Positions 6,818 to 10,313 of a DNA stretch of 10,313 bases are shown one piece after another; position 1 is the stretch's first letter, and every line of letters begins with the position of its first letter. Both the position numbers and the translations under genes were made by a program. The notes beneath the pieces are model-generated. The model had not been told where the DNA came from and did no database searches. It worked only from the letters and a program-made list of their open reading frames with translations. Origin of the DNA: Dehalococcoidia bacterium. GTDB lineage: Bacteria > Chloroflexota > Dehalococcoidia > Dehalococcoidales > Fen-1064. The stretch is from contig JAUYDN010000256.1 in NCBI GenBank assembly GCA_030691775.1, positions 1 to 10,313 of the forward strand. The letters run 5' to 3'.

Positions 6818-6824
6818 CTATCAG
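6797..6824 (+). repeat. Degenerate heptamer repeat upstream of the LOG gene
   Basis: Four 7-nt units in register: ATAACAG, CTATCAA, then CTGTCAG and CTATCAG. The pattern (YTRTCAR) is related to the ACTATCA unit in the array at 5930-5971. Confidence 0.5.
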
Positions 6825-7058
6825 CATATGGTTGGTAGGTTGATGTATATCGACGACTTTGTTGCCGGTACTTGATTGTTGCTACCTCAACTTGTTATTC
6901 TAGTACCAAGTTACACGCGTTCGCGTAATATTCATGTCCCCTCTCCTTTTGAGGAGGCTGTTAAAAAATGAGGCTATTTTTGCTTGGGGTTATGATATTG
7001 CTCTGCGGCTAATACCCTTGTCATTACTATGAAAAATAAGGGAGCCACTCACCCAATA
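6825..7058. other. Intergenic, no gene seen
   Basis: No convincing coding frame. It holds a small perfect hairpin (ACGCG 6915-6919 with CGCGT 6922-6926), a CT-rich/GAGGAGG stretch at 6938-6958, and AATGAGGCTAT (6967-6977), which recurs at 10032-10042 near the other repeat pile-up and may be a remnant of the same dispersed repeats. Confidence 0.4.
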
Positions 7059-7174
7059 TGTCATACCAGCCCCGTATCAGAGTACGGGGTAAACTCCGGC
7101 TGGTATCTAGAGAGAAAACGTCTGGATTCCCGCTCGGAGCCTGCCCCGCACTGGATGCGGGGGCGGGAATGACA
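7059..7174 (-). repeat. Palindromic repeat element, copy B (inverted relative to copy A)
   Basis: The 116-bp element has ends TGTCATACC (7059-7067) and GGAATGACA (7166-7174), 8 of 9 complementary. Read on the minus strand it has the same H2-linker-H1 order as copy A. H2 (7126-7170) pairs ATTCCCGC/GCGGGAAT and CCCCGCA/TGCGGGG; H1 (7063-7106) pairs ATACCAG/CTGGTAT and CCCCGTA/TACGGGG. Compared with copy A, four base pairs differ and all changes keep pairing. Identity with copy C extends 18 nt beyond the right end, to 7192. Confidence 0.8.
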
Positions 7175-7198
7175 AAAAGGAGTGAAGGTTTTTATACA
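7169..7198 (+). promoter_or_regulatory. Possible promoter of the aldolase cassette, partly inside repeat B
   Basis: ATGACA (7169-7174, 5 of 6 to the -35 consensus) is 18 nt from TATACA (7193-7198, 4 of 6). The -35 is formed by the terminal inverted repeat of copy B. A start near 7205 would give a very short leader containing the ribosome binding site at 7210-7214. Confidence 0.3.
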
Positions 7199-7218
7199 CA
7201 TTAGTGGGAAAGGACGGA

Positions 7219-7800
7219 ATGTCGACTGAAAGTAACGCGTTGACCTTCAGCGCTGTATTCCTGGCAAAATATCCACCTGGTGATGCGCGGATAGCTCAGC
7301 TTGCCGCACAGGCAAAGAAATTTCATTCACTCGGACTGGTGCATGACCTGGGAGGCAACTTGAGTTTCCGCACACGGCTCGGATTCATCATCAGCGGCAC
7401 AGGCGTGTCTCTGGATGCTTTAACCCAGGGGACAGTCGCTGAAGTGACCGGTGTGGTCTATGGCTTAAACAAGACTTCCGTTTATATTAAAGGAGCGGTA
7501 GTGCCATCGAGAGAGACCATTTTACATTCGCAGATTTATGAAGAACTGCCGGAGATAAATGCCATTTTTCACCTCCACGATAAGCGCTTGATGAGCCAGG
7601 CGGAGAAACTGGGGGTTCCTGTGACCGCAAACGAGAGACCGGCCGGGTCGTCAGAACTGGCGCAGGAAGCCATCAACCTGCTCAAGACCAATAAAAGCCT
7701 GCGTTTTTTCGTGCTCAAAGGACGTGGCGTCATCTTTATGGGCACGAGCCTGGACGAAGCAGGTAGACTGGCGGAGCAGGAGGGCGGCAAGCAACGATGA
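7219..7800 (+). CDS. Class II aldolase/adducin-fold protein lacking one zinc-ligand His
   Basis: The 193-residue protein has the fold of L-fuculose-phosphate-type aldolases, Zn enzymes that cleave sugar phosphates to DHAP and an aldehyde. Seen (ATG 7219 = 1): GNLSFR (46-51), FIISGTGVSLDAL (56-68), PSRETILH (96-103) with the likely catalytic Glu99, and FHLHD (117-121) with two zinc-ligand positions His118 and His120. In the C-terminal LKGRGVIFMG (166-175) the position that is normally the third ligand, in an HHG or NHG motif, is Arg169. The usual second Ser of the PSSE phosphate-binding motif is also Arg. The family fold is secure, but canonical metal-dependent aldolase activity is doubtful. 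ATG 7219 is chosen over a GTG at 7204 because AAGGA (7210-7214) sits 4 nt before it. First gene of the cassette; its stop overlaps the next start (ATGA). Confidence 0.85.
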   Translation: MSTESNALTFSAVFLAKYPPGDARIAQLAAQAKKFHSLGLVHDLGGNLSFRTRLGFIISGTGVSLDALTQGTVAEVTGVVYGLNKTSVYIKGAVVPSRETILHSQIYEELPEINAIFHLHDKRLMSQAEKLGVPVTANERPAGSSELAQEAINLLKTNKSLRFFVLKGRGVIFMGTSLDEAGRLAEQEGGKQR

Positions 7801-8042
7801 TTGCCTACAAACCGGGACGCGGTGAAGACGAATCGGAAACCGTTTACGTCTGCGATAACTGCGGTGGGTTGAGCAACTTCAGTGATTACTGGTGGCCCGG
7901 ACACCGGCACTGGAAAGAATTGGATTTCACTCTCTGCAACGACTGCATCCGTGTATACGGCATAAGAATTCCTGTTAACAACTCGTCTTCGACTGAAAAA
8001 CGAACACCGACGCAAAATTACGAGCGGACGGGAAAGGAATAA
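7797..8042 (+). CDS. 81-aa four-cysteine (zinc-ribbon-like) protein
   Basis: A small protein of unrecognised family. It has two CxxC pairs, CDNC (Cys19, Cys22) and CNDC (Cys47, Cys50), 24 residues apart, which is the pattern of a one-metal zinc ribbon; a conserved-looking aromatic stretch DYWWPGHRHW (30-39) lies between them. The last 20 residues are polar and probably unstructured. Its ATG overlaps the stop codon of the class II aldolase-fold gene by 4 nt (ATGA), and the LsrF-like gene begins 5 nt after its stop, so it is translated as part of the cassette and is unlikely to be a chance frame. It could bind metal, act as an accessory subunit for one of the neighbouring enzymes, or be a regulator; nothing in the sequence decides this. 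Confidence 0.75.
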   Translation: MIAYKPGRGEDESETVYVCDNCGGLSNFSDYWWPGHRHWKELDFTLCNDCIRVYGIRIPVNNSSSTEKRTPTQNYERTGKE

Positions 8043-8047
8043 TTGGA

Positions 8048-8839
8048 ATGGAATGGGGAATGGCAAACCGCCTGGCACAGCTGATGGGGAGGGACGGACA
8101 CACGCTGATTTTACCGGTGGACCACGGATATTTTCAGGGACCAACACGAAAACTGGAACAGCCGGGCAAGACCATCGCGCCGCTTCTGCCGTATGCGGAT
8201 GGGCTTTTCATCACAAGAGGCGTCCTGCGTTCATCCGTGGACCCGGGCCGTACGAAACCAATCGTCCTCAGGGTATCCGGGGGCACCAGCATGGTGGGTA
8301 AAGACCTGGCGAATGAAGGGATTACTACTTCCATCGAGGAGGTAATCCGTTTGAATGCCACGGCAATCGGCATTTCGATATTCGTGGGCAGTGAATACGA
8401 AAAAGAGTCGCTATTGAATCTAACAAAACTTGTTGACGAAGGGGAACGGTACGGAATACCGGTGATGGCGGTCACCGCCGTGGGTAAAGAACTGGAAAAG
8501 CGGGACGCACGGTATCTTGCCCTGGCAAGCCGGATTGCCGCCGAACTGGGGGCGCGCGTGGTCAAAACATACTGGTGTGAAAACTTCGAAAAAGTGGTTA
8601 CCGGCTGCCCCGTCCCGGTAATTATAGCGGGTGGACCGCAGGTCGAGACCGAACGCCAGGTATTCGATTTTGTTTACGACGGTATGCAAAAGGGCGCCAT
8701 TGGTGTCAACCTGGGTAGAAACATCTGGCAAAATGATTTCCCGGTGCCGATGATTAAGGCGATACGCGCCATTATCCACGACAAGGCGAACCCGGGAGAA
8801 GCCCAGACGATTTACGACAGCGAAAAGGCGAAGAGTTGA
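8048..8839 (+). CDS. lsrF: LsrF-like class I aldolase/thiolase
   Basis: The 263-residue protein matches LsrF (3-hydroxy-5-phosphonooxypentane-2,4-dione thiolase) along its length: EWGMANR at the N-terminus, LPVDHGYFQGPT (22-33) with His26, TRGVLRSSVDP (57-67), VLRVSGGTS (73-81), FVGSEYEKES (112-121), VMAVTAVGK (139-147), KTYWCENFEKVVTGCPVP (173-190), IIAGGP, and GVNLGRNIWQND (219-230). Lys173 in VVKTY is the expected Schiff-base lysine of this DeoC/FBA-I TIM barrel. In enterobacteria LsrF splits phosphorylated AI-2 products with CoA; no lsr transporter, kinase or regulator is visible here, so a related keto-phosphate substrate is more likely. The symbol reflects homology only. Archaeal-type 2-amino-3,7-dideoxy-heptulosonate synthases are more distant relatives and fit less well. 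ATG 8048 is supported by the EWGM N-terminus and AAAGGA (8033-8038). Third gene of the cassette. Confidence 0.82.
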   Translation: MEWGMANRLAQLMGRDGHTLILPVDHGYFQGPTRKLEQPGKTIAPLLPYADGLFITRGVLRSSVDPGRTKPIVLRVSGGTSMVGKDLANEGITTSIEEVIRLNATAIGISIFVGSEYEKESLLNLTKLVDEGERYGIPVMAVTAVGKELEKRDARYLALASRIAAELGARVVKTYWCENFEKVVTGCPVPVIIAGGPQVETERQVFDFVYDGMQKGAIGVNLGRNIWQNDFPVPMIKAIRAIIHDKANPGEAQTIYDSEKAKS

Positions 8840-8844
8840 AGAAC

Positions 8845-9873
8845 ATGCGTTACGCGACGTGGTACAACAACCGGGACGTGCGGGTACAGGAAATGCCGGT
8901 GCCGGAAATTGGACCCGGGGAAGCATTGATGCGGGTCGAGGCTTGTGGCATCTGCGGTAGCGACGTTATGGAGTGGTACCGTATCAGTCGGGCGCCGCTG
9001 GTATTAGGCCACGAGGTGAGCGGACAGATTGTCGCCGTCGGGGAAGGGGTAAACAACATCAAGGTCGGTGACCGTGTGGCGGTGGCTCACCACGTGCCCT
9101 GCAACACCTGCCGCTACTGTCTTTCGGGCCACCAAACCGTCTGTGAAACACTGAGAAAGACTAACTTTTACCCCGGGGGTCTATCGGAATTCGTCCGCTT
9201 GCCTGCTATCAACGTCGACAGGGGCGTGTTTCATTTACCGGACAATGTATCCTGTGAAGATGCCACCTTTGTCGAACCGTTAGCCTGTGTTCTGCGCGGG
9301 CAAAGACTGGCAAATATGCATCCCGGTGATAGCGTGCTTGTGGTCGGGAGTGGCATCGCCGGGTTGCTCCACGTGCAGTTAGCGCGGGCATTCGGCGCCA
9401 GGAAGGTCATCGCGGTGGACATCGATGATTACCGTCTCGAGGCGGCGCGGCAATTTGGCGCGGATGCGGCAATTCATGCTCAGGAAGACCTGCCGGCCGC
9501 TGTGCGCCGGGTGAACGATGGTAACCTCGCCGACGTGGTAATCGTCTGTGCCGGCGCTACCACGGCAATCCTTCAGGCTTTAAGTTGTATCGAGCGACGA
9601 GGCACCGTATTGATATTCGCTACCCCGAATCCCGGAGTAACTATTCCACTATCCGTAAATGAGCTTTTCTGGCGGAACGAGATAACGGTAATGTCGTCCT
9701 ACGGCGGCAGTCCAGCCGATTACCAGACCGCATTAGACCTTATCGCCGCCGGGACGCTCCCGGTCCACCGTATGATTACGCACCGGTTACCTCTGGCAGA
9801 CACTGGTAAGGGTTTCCAGCTTGTGGCTGAGGCGAAAAATTCTATCAAGGTACTCATCGAGCCGCAAAAGTAG
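8845..9873 (+). CDS. Zinc-dependent medium-chain alcohol/polyol dehydrogenase
   Basis: The 342-residue protein is an MDR-superfamily dehydrogenase of the sorbitol/threonine dehydrogenase type, interconverting a secondary alcohol and ketone with NAD(P). Seen (ATG 8845 = 1): GICGSD with catalytic-zinc Cys37, GHE (His56, Glu57), the structural-zinc cysteines 86, 89, 92 and 100 in CNTCRYCLSGHQTVC, the fourth catalytic-site residue Glu144 in VEPLACVLRG, and the nucleotide-binding GSGIAG (168-173). An Asp (192) at the end of the second Rossmann strand in VIAVDID favours NAD(H) over NADP(H). Length is normal and no key residue is missing. A TTG at 8836 overlapping the upstream TGA is an alternative start; ATG 8845 is preferred because MRYATWYNNRDVRV aligns with usual N-termini. 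Last gene of the cassette, 5 nt after the LsrF-like gene. Substrate unknown; it may act on the same carbon skeleton as the aldolase. Confidence 0.92.
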   Translation: MRYATWYNNRDVRVQEMPVPEIGPGEALMRVEACGICGSDVMEWYRISRAPLVLGHEVSGQIVAVGEGVNNIKVGDRVAVAHHVPCNTCRYCLSGHQTVCETLRKTNFYPGGLSEFVRLPAINVDRGVFHLPDNVSCEDATFVEPLACVLRGQRLANMHPGDSVLVVGSGIAGLLHVQLARAFGARKVIAVDIDDYRLEAARQFGADAAIHAQEDLPAAVRRVNDGNLADVVIVCAGATTAILQALSCIERRGTVLIFATPNPGVTIPLSVNELFWRNEITVMSSYGGSPADYQTALDLIAAGTLPVHRMITHRLPLADTGKGFQLVAEAKNSIKVLIEPQK

Positions 9874-10057
9874 AGCCTTAACTGGATAACCATACTCGGT
9901 GTGATGATAACTACCCGATAGCAGAAAAATGTAACATGAGCACCAAACTTTACTTCTCCCTTCAACAAGAGCTTGCCCCTGGCTTGAACAGGGGGAGAGC
10001 GAGAGGGATTGAATAACCCGAAATCCCTTTTAATGAGGCTATCCGAAAATTGCCTGG
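9874..10057. other. Intergenic after the aldolase cassette
   Basis: No convincing gene. A weak hairpin (CCCCT 9976-9980 with AGGGG 9990-9994) lacks a following T-run, so no confident terminator can be called. The stretch leads into the repeat pile-up. Confidence 0.4.
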
Positions 10058-10084
10058 ATTGTCAGGTCAAGCCCGACAATGACA
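10058..10084 (+). repeat. Small palindromic module (ATTGTC/GACAAT type)
   Basis: ATTGTCAGG (10058-10066) and CCCGACAAT (10072-10080) form a 9-bp stem with one mismatch around the loop TCAAG, followed by GACA. The trailing AATGACA equals the end of the larger repeat elements in this window, suggesting a related module. Confidence 0.55.
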
Positions 10085-10100
10085 AAGAGTGGGATGCTAG

Positions 10101-10144
10101 ATTCCAGCCGGAGTTTACCCCGTACTCTGATACGGGGCTGGAAT
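10101..10144 (+). repeat. Isolated H1 hairpin of the palindromic repeat (copy C1)
   Basis: ATTCCAG (10101-10107), 10-nt bulge, CCCCGTA (10118-10124), 6-nt loop, TACGGGG (10131-10137) and CTGGAAT (10138-10144) reproduce hairpin H1. The 38 nt from 10104 to 10141 equal copy B exactly in inverted orientation. The H2 half that should precede it is missing. Confidence 0.75.
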
Positions 10145-10179
10145 CGGTCATGCCGATTACATCGGCACCACGAAGTATG

Positions 10180-10235
10180 AAAACCTTCACTCCTTTTTGT
10201 CATTCCCGCCCCCGCATCCAGTGCGGGGCAGGCTC
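10180..10235 (+). repeat. Truncated H2 hairpin with flank (copy C2), exact 56-nt match to copy B
   Basis: These 56 nt are the exact reverse complement of 7137-7192. They include 18 nt of sequence outside the element end, the left terminal repeat, CCCCGCA/TGCGGGG (10210-10228) and part of the bulge. The outer closing arm GCGGGAAT is missing: similarity stops at 10235. Confidence 0.85.
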
Positions 10236-10236
10236 T

Positions 10237-10262
10237 TGCCCCTTCTCCGCAGAGAAGGGGCA
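10237..10262 (+). repeat. Perfect 11-bp hairpin replacing the H2 closing arm
   Basis: TGCCCCTTCTC (10237-10247) and GAGAAGGGGCA (10252-10262) are perfectly complementary around the loop CGCA. No T-run follows, so it is more likely another repeat module than a terminator. Confidence 0.6.
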
Positions 10263-10272
10263 GAACTATTTT

Positions 10273-10294
10273 GGGAGGGGCTGACGCCCCTCTC
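10273..10294 (+). repeat. Hairpin GGGAGGGGC/GCCCCTCTC
   Basis: Nine paired positions (one G-T) flank a TGAC loop (10282-10285). It is the last of the modules in the pile-up and may continue beyond the window. Confidence 0.5.
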
Positions 10295-10313
10295 AACTCC
10301 CTTGTGCAAGTTG

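Noticed and set aside
7569..8147. 192-codon minus-strand frame across the aldolase cassette
   Set aside because: It spans three tightly packed plus-strand genes that share start/stop overlaps and have better coding evidence.
4299..10294. CRISPR array
   Set aside because: The repeats are few, palindromic, in both orientations and kilobases apart, with no regular spacers and no cas genes.
10237..10294. Rho-independent terminator for the dehydrogenase gene
   Set aside because: The hairpins are perfect but lie more than 350 nt after the stop codon and no T-run follows either of them.
10009..10296. Short frames over the repeat pile-up
   Set aside because: Both strands stay open only because the GC-rich palindromes lack stop codons; the translations have no recognisable features.

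Overview
The window is bacterial, gene-dense DNA with long intergenic stretches full of palindromic repeats. The mix of a 7TM sensor kinase, a bacterial GH3-type adenylating enzyme, a secreted caspase-like protein, a beta-CASP RNase and an LsrF-type aldolase, together with CATTCCCG/GGGAATCCAG palindromes, suggests an anaerobic, environmental Chloroflexota-like organism (Dehalococcoidia would fit). That placement is inference from gene content and repeat style, with no marker gene to fix it.

Layout. (1) Positions 1-4172, minus strand: a likely four-gene operon in the order secreted caspase-family protein (3149-4003), SAM methyltransferase (2396-3094), GH3-family adenylating enzyme (791-2380) and 7TM sensor histidine kinase (1-766, cut by the window edge). 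Gaps are 54, 15 and 24 nt. It is headed by a perfect-consensus sigma-70 promoter (4144-4172), with a helically phased array of GTTAC-type repeats (4083-4140) directly at and below the expected transcription start. (2) 4173-4496: divergent intergenic region with a 122-bp palindromic repeat element (4299-4420). (3) 4497-5903, plus strand: metallo-beta-lactamase/beta-CASP ribonuclease. (4) 6080-6763, minus strand: LOG-family nucleotide phosphoribohydrolase, bracketed on both sides by degenerate heptamer repeats. (5) 6764-7218: intergenic, with a second, inverted copy of the palindromic element (7059-7174). (6) 7219-9873, plus strand: a tightly packed four-gene cassette of class II aldolase/adducin-fold protein, 81-aa four-cysteine protein, LsrF-like class I aldolase/thiolase and zinc-dependent medium-chain dehydrogenase. 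(7) 9874-10313: a pile-up of truncated palindromic modules.

How the genes may work together. The plus-strand cassette looks like a small carbon-metabolism unit in which the MDR dehydrogenase oxidises or reduces a hydroxyl/keto group and the Schiff-base aldolase/thiolase cleaves a phosphorylated keto compound. The class II aldolase member lacks a normal zinc-ligand His, so its role is open. The minus-strand operon joins an extracytoplasmic protease-like protein, two small-molecule modifying enzymes and a membrane sensor under one strong, probably repressed promoter. No known pathway that I recognise explains that combination.

The most noteworthy items are the phased repeat array at the operon promoter, the operon itself, the repeat family whose copies differ by compensatory stem changes, and the altered class II aldolase.
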